From Agelaius tricolor (Eukaryota; Chordata; Aves; Passeriformes; Icteridae): 64,000 nt of DNA. The first letter of the stretch is position 1; each line of letters starts with the position of its first letter. The position numbers and the translations under genes were made by a program. The stretch is taken from contig JALJCS010000029.1 in the NCBI GenBank assembly GCA_023055355.1, positions 4,030,001 to 4,094,000 of the forward strand, in the 5' to 3' direction. Shown piece after piece: positions 33,080 to 44,913 of this stretch. The notes beneath the pieces are model-generated. The model searched no databases. It was given only the letters and a program-made list of their open reading frames with translations, and was not told the origin of the DNA.

Positions 33080-33360
33080 CCACATAGGATATCCAATCCC
33101 ACCCCTGGCATGGGCAGGGACACCTTCCCCTATCCCAGGGTGCCCCAAGCCCTGTCCAACCTGGCCTTGGACACCTCCAGGGATGGGGCAGCCACAGCTT
33201 CTTGGGGCAGTCTGTGTTTGACAGGCTCTTCTTGGGGCAGTCTGTGTTTGACAGGCTCTTCTTGGGGCAGTCTGTGTTTGACAGGTTTTTCTTGGGGCAG
33301 TCTGTGTTTGACAGGTTTTTCTTGGGGCAGTCTGTGTTTAACAGGTTTTTCCATCATTAA
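33080..33360 (-). mobile_element. CR1 fragment containing a 30-bp array
   Basis: GGATATCCAATCCCACCCCT, GCAGGGACACCTTCCCCTAT and CAACCTGGCCTTGGACACCT follow reverse-oriented CR1, as in the sister fragment at 33990-34170. The segment between GCCACAGCTT and TTTTTCCATCATT is expanded into five tandem units. Confidence 0.82.
33200..33350 (+). repeat. 30-bp minisatellite, five copies, inside CR1
   Basis: CTTGGGGCAGTCTGTGTTTG recurs at exactly 33201, 33231, 33261, 33291 and 33321. The sister CR1 at 34110-34150 has a single copy (CCTGGAGCAGTCCATGTTTA), so the array arose after insertion. Since 30 is a multiple of three, the frames repeat ten residues; this is not a gene. Confidence 0.95.
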
Positions 33361-33989
33361 TACCTAATGACATCTCCGTAGGACAAGGTGTGGAGGCACA
33401 ATCACATTCCCAAATTAGTCCAGGAGTAGGAGAAGCCCCAGAAAAAGGGCTCTGGAGCACAGATGCTGAGCCTGGGCATGAAATATGCATTTGAGCCCTA
33501 CCAGCCATTACAGACTGGAAATGGAAAGCAGGATCTGGGATCCACCCCTGCATCTACCACACTCTCACCCTGGCCATGGTACACAGGGAACCCTCAGCTT
33601 CCCCCACATTCCTGGAGCAGGAATGCTTCTCCCCTCTCCTGGGAACATTACAAGGCTCATTTCATAGACACTCACAAAGTGCTCTGTGAGCTCTGTGCTG
33701 AACTAATAAAAGAACAAATAAATAGATATCACATCACCCTGTTTATCCTGTTTCTAAACACGAAGCCATTGCGTAGCCTCGGGGCTTATTTACAGAATAC
33801 AGAGATGCAGGAATGATCAGAGAGCAGCTGTGCCACCGACACTCCGTGCTGGAAGAGGGAAACACCACGCTCTGGGCTGTCCTGGGAGGCTCCAAACAGC
33901 ATCCCCAGCACAGGGGAGAGAAAGGAAAATCCTGTCTTAACATCCTCTTCAGTGTGTGCTGCTCTTTTTCACACCTGGATGGCACCAGA

Positions 33990-34170
33990 ACCTCTCAGGA
34001 TATCCAGTCCTGCCCCTGCCATGGGAAGGGACACCTTCCCCTATCCCAGGGTGCCTCAAGCCCTGCCCAACCTGGCCTTGTACACCTGGAGGGAAACAAT
34101 CTGCAAGCAGCCACAGCTTCCTGGAGCAGTCCATGTTTAACAGGTTTTTCCATCATCAGTCCCCCCAGTA
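33990..34170 (-). mobile_element. CR1 fragment, sister of 33080-33360
   Basis: Shares AGGATATCCAGTCCTGCCCC, CCCTATCCCAGGGTGC, GCAGTCCATGTTTAACAGG and TTTTTCCATCATCAGT with the fragment at 33.1-33.36 kb. Retains one unit of what is an array there. Confidence 0.82.
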
Positions 34171-34544
34171 AATCCATCCTCGTGTGATGCACAGGTGAGG
34201 GACTGCACACCCTGGAGCCCTGCTCAGACTCAGGGTTTGCTTGCCCAAACCAAACCTTTTATACCAGCAGAGCAGCCAAACCAGCAAGATTTCAAGATAA
34301 AGAGAAAAACATGCCTGACTGATTCCATAGAGATAAACTGGGCCTTGAAAACTTGTATTCCCCTGAAGGAATGGCTTGTGCCCTGCAGCCCTGAAGGGCA
34401 CCATTTGTGTTCCTCATGTACCCTCATCCCCTCCAACATGTCCTCCCAGCTTGGGCAAGACAACCCCAAATGTCCCTGGGGCTCTCACCACACCCAGGGC
34501 AGCCCTGCCTTGCCACTCATATTTAATGCTGCCCAGAGAAGCTG

Positions 34545-34690
34545 TGCTGCCCCATTCCTGAGGTGCTCCAGGCCAGCTTGGACAGGGTTTGGAGCACCCT
34601 GGGACAGTGGAAGGTGTCCCTGCCTGTGGCAGAGGGTTGCACTGTGTTACCTTGAGAGTCCCTTCCAACCCAAACCACTCTGGGATTTTC
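34545..34690 (+). mobile_element. CR1 3' fragment
   Basis: CCATTCCTGAGGTGCTCCAG, GGAAGGTGTCCCTGCC and GAGTCCCTTCCAACCCAAAC are CR1 3'-end words in forward orientation. Confidence 0.85.
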
Positions 34691-35990
34691 ACACCTCCAC
34701 ACACCCGCTCTCCCAACCAACAACACAAACCAGCCTCCAGAACATCTCACTGCTGGGGCACCTCCTGGGGCTCTCAGATCCTGCCTGGGCTGCTGCTGGA
34801 AGGGGCAGAGGGAGGAGGGCTGGGAGCTGCAGGGAGCTGGGTGGGATCTCTGCAGAACTGGGGAGGAAATTTCCCTGCTCCCACTCCTCACCCTCCACGC
34901 TCCCCTTGTCTCCAGGTGCTGCTGGGCAGGTTTGGCAGTCGTGTTCTGCAGGTAAAGGTCTGAACACTTGTTCTCAGCCTGTCTGAACTACCTGGGCTGC
35001 TCATGCTGCAGGTCCCAGGAGAAATAAAAATTCTCAGTGTTTTCAGTCTTCCCCTCTGTGGCCCAGTGCTGGTGATGTTTTTTCAACTTTGAAATTCCTG
35101 CTTCTAAGGGCTGAAGTGAGGGGGAGAAAACCATTAGGTGAGGGAAGGCTCTTGGTTCCTGCAGGCTTTGGAAAACTTCCCTGGGAGTTTGATGGGAGCT
35201 GTGGGTAAATGCTGGTGCAGGTCTCTGCTCTCAGAGGCAGCAGAGCTGCTCCCTGCATGTCTCACTGCTGATTTATTCCCAGTGGTATTGGGCACAATGA
35301 GATAAATATGCAAGTGGCACAGCCGAGGTGTGGATGGGAACATCTCCATCTTCCTAGGTCAGCTTTAATTCATCTGTTTCAGTCAGCCTGGCCTCAGCCA
35401 TTCACTTCTGACTCCAACCCAATTCTCTTCAAAGCCCAGCTCTGCCTGGATGCTGGGATTAAAATCTAGGTTTGCAGCAAGCAAAACTAAGAGTGTTTTA
35501 TGAGGAAGAATAACCTTGGGGGAGGGTTTGACTGCGGTTTCAAAGGCTGAGCAAGGTTTCTGTGCACAGCTCTGAGTTCTGCCTGCTGTCAGCAATCCCT
35601 GCTATCTCCAGGCTGCTGACAACCCAACAACCCCCGATACCGCAGGAAGGAAACAACCTGCAAGCTGCAAAGCCACCATCCCGTTCTGCAGAGAGAATGA
35701 CAAGGTAGGAAAAGACAAAGGAACCCAAATACCTCTGGGGAAATAAGAGAGCTGCCCACAGCTACCCTGGAAGCCCCAGGTCCCTCCAAAGCATTGTTTC
35801 CCATGGACACATGGCTTGGAGCAGCCTAGGATGTCACCAGGAGCTGCTGCTCCACAAACTAACAACCCTGAGGGCTCCTTCTTCCTTAAAACCCCTTTAA
35901 CCCCACAAATTCAAACAAGGACACAGCACTTCAAAACCACAACTGTTCCCAATACAGCAGGCACTGGGTCCAAACTGATCTTCCCAAGCT
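34691..35990. other. Upstream unique sequence
   Basis: No repeat or exon recognised. Confidence 0.5.
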
Positions 35991-35996
35991 GGACAA
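35991..35996 (+). repeat. Target site duplication GGACAA, left copy
   Basis: Perfect 6-bp partner of 36383-36388. Confidence 0.9.
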
Positions 35997-36382
35997 TGTG
36001 GTGGTGTTTGCAGGGGTTCCAGGTTGAGGGAAGAGACGAGGATCTGACTCCATATTTCAGAATTTCAGAAGGCCTGATTTATTATTTTATGATATATATT
36101 ATAATAAAACTATACTAAAAGAATAGAAGAAAGGATTTCATCAGAAGGCTGGCTAAGAATAGAAAAAGAATGATAAAGGCTTGTGACTGACCAAGACAGT
36201 CTGGACAGCTGGGCTGTGATTGGCCATTAATTAGAAACAACCACATGAGACCAATCCCAGATGCACCTGTTGCATTCCACAGCAGCAGATAACCATTGTT
36301 TGCATTTTGTTCCTGAGGCCTCTCAGCTTCTCAGGAGGAAAAATCCTAAGGAAAGGATTTTTCAGAAAATATCATGGCTACA
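35997..36382 (-). mobile_element. Solo LTR of an avian endogenous retrovirus, family B
   Basis: 386-bp LTR starting TGTAGCCATGATATTTTCTG (right end) and ending AAACACCACCACA (left end). It contains a CCAAT box (GGCCAATCAC, near 36216-36225) and an AATAAA signal (36078-36083 as TTTATT) on the minus strand. The 6-bp duplication GGACAA is perfect, pointing to an ERVK-type integrase. I recognise this LTR type as common in songbird genomes, from memory. No internal sequence remains. Confidence 0.92.
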
Positions 36383-36388
36383 GGACAA
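36383..36388 (+). repeat. Target site duplication GGACAA, right copy
   Basis: Partner of 35991-35996. Confidence 0.9.
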
Positions 36389-39300
36389 GGTGGTGCAGGA
36401 CACCAGGATGAGCCTGCCCTGGGCTGTTCACACCCAAGGAAGAGCATGGAAGAGCAGGATGAGCCATAGAGCTCCATCCCTGCATCTCCTCTGCTCCTCG
36501 TTATTAAAGCTGGTGTTTGTCATGTTAAGCAGCTGCTCTAACATAAAGCAAAACTGTCAAGAAAAATACGAGTGTTGCAGATGGGAGGCATTTTCTTCCT
36601 AACTGCTTTATTTTTATTTTTTTGTGGGTTTGGGTTTGTTTTTTTTTTTTTTTTTTCCTTCCCATCTCCTTCACCCTTTACAGCTACCCCTGCTATTGCA
36701 GCTGGCTCTGTGAGCCACCATCCTGATAAGCAGCCGCCCGCTCGCTTCTTTCACTTCTTCTGGTCCTCGCAGGCTCTTCTATTCATTGTTGTTTCTCTGT
36801 CGCTACAAATTGGCACTTCTAAAGAGATTTCCAGGCCAAGTATTAACCCCCTCCGGAGCCCAGGCACATAAACACACACGTTATTTGTCAAACGAGAGGA
36901 AGGCAGCTGAGCTGCAGGGAAATTTAAGTGACTTGTCTGAAAGAGCAGCGAGGAGCAAAGGCGGAGGAGCTGACAGACGTTTCTTACTGCCAGGACCTGC
37001 TCCCTTCCTTGCAGCCCTGTCTGCAGCCAAACCCTTGAAATCCTCCCTCTGCCCCATAAATCAGCAAACTCAGCTCCCTTTCTGAACTAGAAACAGGACC
37101 CAGGAGTCCTGACATCACACAGCACAAAATCAGGTTTCCTCTCATTGCAAATTCTGGTCGAAACTCCTTTTAGAAAAAAGTTTTATAGAGGTTTTTATTT
37201 ATTGTCAACTCCTGGATGATAAAATGAGGCCGCTACAAGCCCTATTTATTTCCCACCCTCGCAGGAAACGGAGGGGCTGAGATGTGAAACAAATCCAGGG
37301 CTCCAGCACTGACCCTGGGCTCGTGCTGGTTCACAGAGCGCTGGGTGATTATTTTATAATAGCTGATAGCATCTGTGATTTAATGCAGCTGTTAGAAATT
37401 AGCAAGGACTCCATCGAAAGCGTCCCAGTCACTCACGATAACAGGCTAATAAATCATTCCCCCAGTGCTCCGTGGCATTTATGGTTCTATTTTAGAGATG
37501 CAAAGTATAGATCCGGCTGCTCTCCTGGATTTATTTTTATTTATACTTTTAATAATGCAATTAAATAAATAAATTTAGGATGTTGCGACTCTGTTGCCAA
37601 AAATGGCACCGAGGAGAACTTCCCCTGCATGACTTCCCTTCGTTATTTTCTCCCCACTAGCCAATTAAAGGGAAAACAAATGGCTCCAAAGCTGCTCCAA
37701 GATATTGTTTCCAGTGCACGGGGTGAAAAATCTCACACCACAGAAATCCAGGGGAGGCAAGAAGGGAGATGGGGGAAGAGAAGGAAAAGCTGGGCTGGCT
37801 GTTACTCTCCTCTCCATCCAGATTTCCTCCTTTCACACCTCAATCCTGAGCATCTAGAGGCCACATTTCATGGATACCTACAGGAATGCACTCACAGCTG
37901 CCCAGTCTTCAATCAGCCAGCAAACCCAGCTTTATTAATTCCTTCTGGGGTGATAATCTGCAGCATTCCTTATGCTCCTAAGCAAGCAGAAAAGCAGCAG
38001 ATTCCCTGTATCTGCCTACTGCAGTCTGGGTGCTTAAAAACCTTCCCTGGAATGGGATTGGGATGTCTGACCCCAGAGCAGGAGGGGATGTGCTCAGGCC
38101 AGCCTGGCTCTGCACTGAGTGGAGAGCACACCCTCCCCTGGCTGCATCCTTCCAATCAAACCCAAGGGAACTGCATTTGCTGGTGGGGATGGTGTGTCTG
38201 GTTCAGCCACCCTGCGCCCCAGGGAATGGCCAAGGCAGGTGGGAGCACCCCCATGCAGAAGGGGCTCATTGCTCTGAGGTGAGCCCCAAATCCTCCCTCC
38301 TCCCTTTGTTTGCACCTTGCAACAGCACAATTTGGGACACTCCTGCGTCCCAAATGGCTCCATAAACTTCACAAAGGGTGCACCAAGGAGCAAAGCAGCC
38401 ATCACTCTGCTCACCATCCCCTGGGATCCTCCTGCCTCTGCCTTGGCACACTCATTTTTCCACCTGTCAGAAACCAACACACACCAGCCTTCAAATGTCT
38501 CACTGATGGGGCTGGAGCAGAGCAGAGCCAAGTGGGGTCTTTAGAATTGGGAATTCAAATTCAGAACTGGGAGGAAAACCCTGCCATTCCCAAGGCTTGC
38601 ATGCCAGGGAGAGGTCATGGTGCATCTCTCCTGCTCTTCCCCCTAAATGAACTCCTTGAATGCAGCATGTCCCAGAATGCAACACCCATGCACAGCTTCA
38701 GGGTCACAGCTCCTTTCAAAGGGCTTCTCTGACAGGGTTCACCAGGCTGGCTTTGCTCAGCCACTTTAGAGAGAGAGGGAAAACCTTGGGGGCAGAACTG
38801 GGACTGGCAGTGCCTTCACTGACTCCCAAGGGAGGCTGATGTGGGCTCACATTTTGAGCTCCTGTGGAGGGTTTTTTCTTCCACTCCCTAAAGCGAGCCT
38901 TGTCGTGCATTCCCTCAAACAGGCAGTGAGCCTGACAGACACACAGACACCCTTGGTGCTTTTCAAGGTCAGCTTCACCCCTGGGAGGTTTCCATCACTT
39001 GGAGACCTGGTCCATCCTGAGTCCTGTGTGGAGAACCCTGACCCAAGGTGGGGAGCAAGCATCCCAGTGCCTCCCCTCAACGTTACCGACCTCCTTGTTC
39101 TCATGCCGCAAATCCCACCAAAATATTCAAATAAGGCTGTTCTTTCTCCTTCATCTGAGAGTATTTTCACTTAATAAGGAGAAGGAACCAATTTATTTCT
39201 CAGTCACGCACTAAACTCTGGTGTTAGCAAGTTTAGAGTAAGCCAACACCCAATAAAGTCTGCACAGACTTCACTGGAGCTGAAGCAGATCTCTGTTGGG

Positions 39301-40892
39301 TCCATTTAAAATGCTCTAAGCATTTCCATCATATCCTTACTTTTAAGTAGAGTTACAGTCAGAAAAATTACTCTGCATACATGACCCCAGAGGTTTCATA
39401 TTTCTTCTCCTGCGGTGACAGTTCCCAACCAGATCTGCTTAATTTACAAGTTGGGAGATAGGGTTGCTTTCCCCCCTCCTTAAAACTGCCAGCCCTGCAA
39501 ATTCCTCTAGAATGGAAATAATTGCCTCCCCTCACCACCTCTGCCATTGGAGTGCAGGATATACAGCCCTGGGCATGGCTCCCGAGTGGATGGGACAGGG
39601 AATCCCATCCCAGTCCCCATCCTGGCTCTTGCTGACCATAAGCAACCCAGAAACTCAGAGAACATGAGGATCCCCAGCAGTAAGATGCTGAAGATCTTTG
39701 GAGCTGCAGAAAACCTCCTCCATGCCTGGCTGTGAGGTCTCCTTTTAATTATAGAAACTGATTTTTTTGCAATTACCATTTAATATAATGCAATCTCTCA
39801 TTAAAGTTAAGGGTTCAACCGCTCTGATCTTTTCCCATTTAATAAAGACAGCAGGAGAAGGCTCTGGGAATTGGCACCACCCACCAGACTGGCATCTCCA
39901 GCTCGGGAGCGCCGGCGCAGTGGGGTCAGCCAGGAGAGCTGTTCCTGGCCAATTCCCAGCTCCCTGCAGAGTCAAAACAAGCAGAGCTGCTCCCCAGAGC
40001 AGGGAGATCAGGGGTGTTCTGAGGAGGAAAGGGCAGGGAGCACAGCCTGGGAGCTCCGTGGGGCTCTGAGCTCCTTCTCTTTGCTCTCCCTGTAAGTTTT
40101 TTGGGTTTGCACATCTCCCATGGATGGAGGAGCTACAAGTCCACCAGCCCATCTGGGATTTTTCCTGCCCTTCCTGACAGCCTGCTGCCATCCTCAGAGT
40201 TCAGCCACATCCTCAGTCTGACACTGATGCTCCCCAGGTGTCCCTCCCAGACCATGAAGTGTTTTGATCCTGCAAAACCCCATTAATGCCTTTCTAAAAG
40301 AGTCAAGCCTAGACAGGCTTCCCATGGGTCCAGCCAGGGCACTTCCCACACCCAGCATCCAATGGGAAAGTCCTGTTGCCTTCTTCAGAAGATATTTGGT
40401 ACAATATTCCCTTCTTTACCCCAAACCCTCCTTTAGCATGCAAGAAAATGAAGCAGCCTTGATCTCCACAGAAAGAAGAGGGTTTCAGGAAGCACTTGTA
40501 GCAAGACTTGAACAATAAAAATTCTAATTAAATTTTTACATGTTTAAATACCTTTGTCATGTATTTTCATTAATAGCATTCTGTGCTGTCTTTAATTTGA
40601 TAATCTCCTCACCCTGTGCAAATAACCTCCTCCAAATCCTGAGGCACATCTAGCACACCAGCAGCACAGGAGCTGAAAAGCATTCCTGAGGATGCACAAC
40701 ACATGGGGGGCAGAGCTCCACAGTCCTCTGCTGGGATCTGGGAATGGGAAACACAACTGAGGGAGCAATCTGGAAATGGGTACCCAGAGCCACGTTACAC
40801 CAGCTCCATGGCAAGTGGGGATGTGAGGATGCTTTTCCTGCTAGGAGCAGTACCCAGCAGGTGAAGCAGCAAGAGGACAACAGGAATCAGAG
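36389..40892. other. Upstream sequence, unique, with candidate conserved blocks
   Basis: A T-rich stretch at 36608-36660 and repeat-free blocks at 36680-36900 and 37140-37620. From 37.6 to 40.9 kb I see no transposon, exon or RNA gene. Confidence 0.45.
37330..37620. other. AT-rich repeat-free block, candidate conserved non-coding element
   Basis: GGGTGATTATTTTATAATAG, GCTGATAGCATCTGTGATTT, CACGATAACAGGCTAATAAA and AATAATGCAATTAAATAAAT combine GATA-type and homeodomain-type motifs without repeats. Confidence 0.35.
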
Positions 40893-41050
40893 GCAGCTCT
40901 CAGAAAACATCCTGGTTTTAAGAGCATTGGCACATTAAAAACAAGCCACTCAATTTTCCAAAGCCTTGAAGATCTTCCTGAGCTTCAGCTCTTCTCCCTA
41001 ATGTGGAAGATAAAAGTGGCAAACAAGAAATGACCCCAAATATTCCTCAG
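40893..41050 (+). repeat. About 157-bp direct repeat, left copy flanking a CR1 tail
   Basis: Starts GCAGCTCTCAGAAAACATCC and passes through CCTGAGCTTCAGCTCTTCTC and CCCTAATGTGGAAGATAAAA to CCCCAAATATTCCTCAG. The right copy is at 41311-41466, about 80-85 percent identical by eye. Confidence 0.88.
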
Positions 41051-41310
41051 TCACAGAATCACAGGATCATCACACAATGGTTTGGGTTGGTAGGGACCTC
41101 AAAGCCCATCTTGTTCCAACCTTTGCCATGGCAGGGACACCTTCCACTGTCCAAACCCCATCCAACCTAGCCTTGAACACTTTCAAGGATGGAGCAGCCA
41201 CAGGGAAACCTGTACCAGGGCCTCACTGCCTTCCCAGGGAAGAATTCCTTCCCAATATTCCATCTATCCCTGCCCTTTGTCAGGTTGAAGCCCTCACCCG
41301 TGTCCCAGCA
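41051..41310 (-). mobile_element. CR1 3' tail between two direct repeats
   Basis: TCACAGAATCACAGGATCAT (terminal repeats), AATGGTTTGGGTTGGTAGGG, GGCAGGGACACCTTCCACTG and GAAGAATTCCTTCCCAATAT follow reverse-oriented CR1. Both edges coincide, within a few bases, with the ends of the flanking repeats. Confidence 0.9.
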
Positions 41311-41466
41311 GCAGCTCTCAGAAAACGTCCTATTTTCAAGACCATTGGCACACTAAAGGCAAGTCCCTCAACTTCTCAAAGCCTTAAGGATTTCCTGAGC
41401 TTCAGCTCCTCTCCCTAATGTGAAAGATAAATGTGGGAAATGAGAAATTACCCCAGATATGCCTCA
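41311..41466 (+). repeat. About 157-bp direct repeat, right copy
   Basis: Starts GCAGCTCTCAGAAAACGTCC and ends CCCCAGATATGCCTCAA; partner of 40893-41050. Confidence 0.88.
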
Positions 41467-42177
41467 ATTGATTCTGACTTGTATGATTCCATCTTTAGAG
41501 GGGGCAAAAAGCCAGCAGACTGATTCCAGCTGCTTGTTGATTCCTGCCTGGAGCAGCCTGGTGTTTAGTAGCTGGGCAGAGCTCTTCTGCAGTTATGTAT
41601 TTATTTTATGAATATTATTATTATTATTTTTAACCGTGGAATCATTTTATTAATATTAATAAACCCACAGAAAGTGCTAATTTCCTCCATCATTCTCCTA
41701 ATTACCTCTATTGAATTGTGAGGATCATCTGCATGAATAATGATTCCCCGTGCATTTGCTTCACTGTTCAGCAAAGGAATCAGCAAGAGCTGGATCCTGC
41801 ACCCGCAGATGGCAGGGAAGGAGCTTTGGAACCACCACCAGATGCCTCCTCCAGTAACTCATGACATCTCCCCAGCTTCAAAATCCTGGCTGGGCTACCG
41901 AAGTCATTCTGCATGAACACAAGGGGTGGGACAGGTCTGCTAAGGGGAGGTGACCCTGCCGTGCCACTTCTCAGGGCACAAGGGCTCTCTCTGCTCCTCT
42001 GGAGTTCCAACACCTTGCCAAGTCCTTTCAAACGAAGATCAAACAGCCCACGGCTGTTTGTCTGACCCTCCTGGCCACTCCAGAGCCACCGGCAGTTTTC
42101 CCACGATTCTGGATGAGGCAGAACCTCAGCCTGGGTTTTGGTGCCAAGAGCAAGGAGCCAGCACAGCATCACTGAGG

Positions 42178-42300
42178 AATAGCTGTGGCTGCCCCTGGAT
42201 CCCTGCAAGTGTCCAAGGCCAGGCTGGACAGGCTTGGAGCAGCCTGGTCTGGTGGAAGGTGTCCCTGCCCATGGCAGGGGGTGGTTTTTACAGGAACACT
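42178..42300 (+). mobile_element. CR1 3' tail, part 1, interrupted
   Basis: GGATCCCTGCAAGTGTCCAA, GGCCAGGCTGGACAGGCTTG and GGAAGGTGTCCCTGCCCATG run forward and then stop where an oppositely oriented CR1 tail begins. Confidence 0.87.
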
Positions 42301-42370
42301 GAATCACAGAACTAACTAGGCTGGAAAAGACCTTTGAGATCATCAAGTCCAACCTATGACCCAATGCCAC
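42300..42370 (-). mobile_element. Short CR1 tail nested in another CR1 tail
   Basis: GAATCACAGAACTAACTAGG, CTGGAAAAGACCTTTGAGAT and CATCAAGTCCAACC are a reverse CR1 3' end of about 70 bp splitting the host CR1. Confidence 0.82.
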
Positions 42371-42415
42371 CTTACCAACTTTAAGGTCCCTTCCAACCCA
42401 AACCATCCTGGAATT
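42371..42415 (+). mobile_element. CR1 3' tail, part 2, resumed
   Basis: CTTTAAGGTCCCTTCCAACC and CAAACCATCCTGGAATTCC complete the interrupted forward CR1. Confidence 0.85.
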
Positions 42416-43369
42416 CCATTGTATCTCCCTTAGTCACACACAGGGACTGGAACCAGGAGGTCCAGATCAGGTGGAGGAGGTGATGCCAGTGGCAACTCTT
42501 CCCAAAGCAGGGTATGCACGACAGTCTTCCCAGGGAGACTGAGAACAGAAAAGCCTTCCATTTATTTCTTTTGGCAGCTTGTTGCTGATGCCAAGATGCT
42601 TTTCCTTTCCAAGTCATCTGTAAGCTCCTGAAACCACAGCATGGGAATGTTTCCCAGCTCCAGAAACACCCCAAGTGCTGGTGTTCAGCATGAAACCAAG
42701 GAAGATGCATCAGTGTCACCTCCACAGAGTCCCTGCTGTGCTGGCTTTGCAAGACAAGCTGCAAGGAAAGGGACACCAGCACATCTCTGTGGCTTGTGAC
42801 TCCAGCCCAGCCTGGCAGTGACAGCTGCACAACCCCCTCGGGCTTGCTGAGGGACCATAAGTCTTTAAAATATGTATGATGCTCTTGGATGGGCTCCATT
42901 CCCTGCAGCTCCTCCACGCCAGCAGGGACACAGCACATGGCACTGTGACACTGCATCTGTGACACTGCATCCCCACCATGGACCCTGGGCAGGACTGGCA
43001 CCCTCTGCCACCACTGCTGCCTGCTGCAGGACAGCTGGCTAGGGAGAAAATTCCGAGCACGAAGGAGAGCTCCATAACCATCACTGCTTCTTTTCATGGA
43101 AAAGCAGCTCTGACCAGCTGCTTGCTCAGGCAGAGGGAAAAGCTGGGATATTTCTGAGTCCCCCAGCCTGTTTCACTCACTGTGAGCACACTCAGCTTCT
43201 GTGGCACCCTTCAGCCACGTCCCCACGCTGCAAGGTGGCCACAGGCCGCCCTTCTGCCTCCACAAAGTTCCCTTTGGAAAGGGAATAGGACACACAGCCG
43301 TGTTTTCCTGGTGGGGAGAGGGAGGGTAGGTTAGGGAGGCTCTCATTTCACAGGAGAGGCTGCTCAGAT

Positions 43370-43590
43370 CGTATTTGTATTCATTTTCATGAAATCCCCA
43401 TAAAAGTCACTAATAGAACACAATCTGCTAATTAAATTTCACGCAGGAAGGCATTTTCACCTTAGATTAGCAATGTCCTTGCACATTTTTTGCTACTAAT
43501 GTACTAATAACATCTTATTTATCTTATAAATGAATTCCGTTAGACTTATCATTAAACTTGAGATATTAACGTGCTCAAATGAACTCAATG
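43370..43590. other. AT-rich repeat-free block, candidate conserved non-coding element
   Basis: CTGCTAATTAAATTTCACGC, CACCTTAGATTAGCAATG and CTTATTTATCTTATAAATG lie in 200 bp without repeats, just left of the poly(G) run. Confidence 0.35.
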
Positions 43591-43597
43591 TGAAAGT

Positions 43598-43612
43598 GGG
43601 GGGGGGGGGGGG
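43598..43612 (+). repeat. 15-G homopolymer
   Basis: Uninterrupted G15, rare in vertebrate DNA and prone to polymerase slippage, so its true length is uncertain in an assembly. Confidence 0.85.
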
Positions 43613-44913
43613 ATGATAATTCCAAAGGGATGGAAAACACAAATCCATTTTCCTTCTATTTTGCTGGGAAAGAAAGGCAGTGGGCTGGCAGCTCTGGGGA
43701 GCAATGTCCTGACTTTAATTGCTGCAGAGGTGTGAAGGAGGGCAGGGAGCTCTCCACAGATCCTGCTGCCAGGGATGTTCTACCCAAGCAAAGGACACAC
43801 CCAGATGCTTCTGCATCCCCCATTCTCTTTGTGGGAAGGTCCATACTGAGTGGTTTCACAGTGCAGGAGAGGATTGAGGTGCATCTCAACCCACCAGACC
43901 ATACCTACAGACCTCCATTCCAGCTCAGGGCTTCCACTTCCCAAGGAATCTCGCCACAGATGTCCCAGCTGGGTGTGCAGACAGGCACCTGCTTCCCAGC
44001 CCAGGGCTTGGCTTTAAAATATTTGTGGAAAGCAGGAAGGAGGTGGGGGAGAGGCGTTCTTGATCATGAATCTTGGCAGGATACAGCTGCTTCCCCACGA
44101 CTGGCTGGAAGATGGATAACGGGGAGGAGGCCAAGCTGCAGTGTTCAAATCCAGATCTGCTTCCTGAGAATCCTCCCCTTCCAGAACTGGATTTTCTGAG
44201 TTCACATCCTCCAAGCTCCCTTGCGCCCAGGAACACATCCCTGTCCTGCTGAAGGGTGCAGTGCCAGCCACCAACACCTCAGCTGTGCCTCAAGGAAGGG
44301 GGGGATGTTTTATTTATTTTTATCCAGCTTTTCATTCTGCCAAGGCTTTTCATCCCAAATCAAGGTTTAGTCTTTATGCAGATGGGGTCAAATCCTGCCC
44401 TGGCTGAGCCAAACAAGAGCAGTGATGGATTCCTCCCCTTCGTACACGGCTCCGCGGTGTTTAATAACCAACTTCGCTGAAGAAAACAACATCCAACCTG
44501 CGATATTCTGACAGCAGCATTTTCTCCCCCTTTCTGAAGATCCGCGATTTTCCCACTTGTAATTGGATGAGGCAACATTGACATCCAGTGGCCGATGAGA
44601 TTAATCGCAGCGAAGCCGGAGTGAACTCCCGGGGGATGGAGCAGGAGCAGCAGCAGGCAGAGAGCAGCGGCATCCCACTGCTGCACACCCCTGCCAGGGC
44701 CACCGGCACTCAAAGCAGCGGGACAGGCATTCCAGGCTGCTCTTCCCAAACCTTCCTCCCCGCTGGAGGGGACTGTGGGTCCAGCAGCACAAATCAGCAT
44801 CTCTGCTGCAGCTGGGGGCGGGTGGATTTGTGCTGGTGGCCCCCTAATTCTGTGTCCCGGTCTTGTGAGAAGCACAAACACTGTGGGGTGCAAGCCAGAG
44901 CTGCCTGGCTTTA

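Larger units (their letters stand above)
42416..44913. other. Upstream unique sequence
   Basis: Holds an open frame of 238 codons on the minus strand (42381-43097). It starts in unique DNA, ends in the CR1 tail and has no recognised domain. A candidate conserved block (43370-43590) and a 15-G run are listed separately. Confidence 0.45.

Noticed and set aside
33130..33357. Ten-residue repeat protein on either strand
   Set aside because: Translation of the 30-bp array inside CR1.
34195..34986. 263-codon plus-strand open frame
   Set aside because: Runs through a CR1 fragment (34545-34690) and has no domain structure.
41077..42406. Recurring peptide starts of the MVWVGRD type on several frames across the window
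   Set aside because: They are translations of the CR1 3' non-coding tail, not a protein family.
42381..43097. 238-codon minus-strand open frame
   Set aside because: Its 3' end reads into a CR1 tail and the rest has no recognisable similarity; chance frame is the simplest reading.
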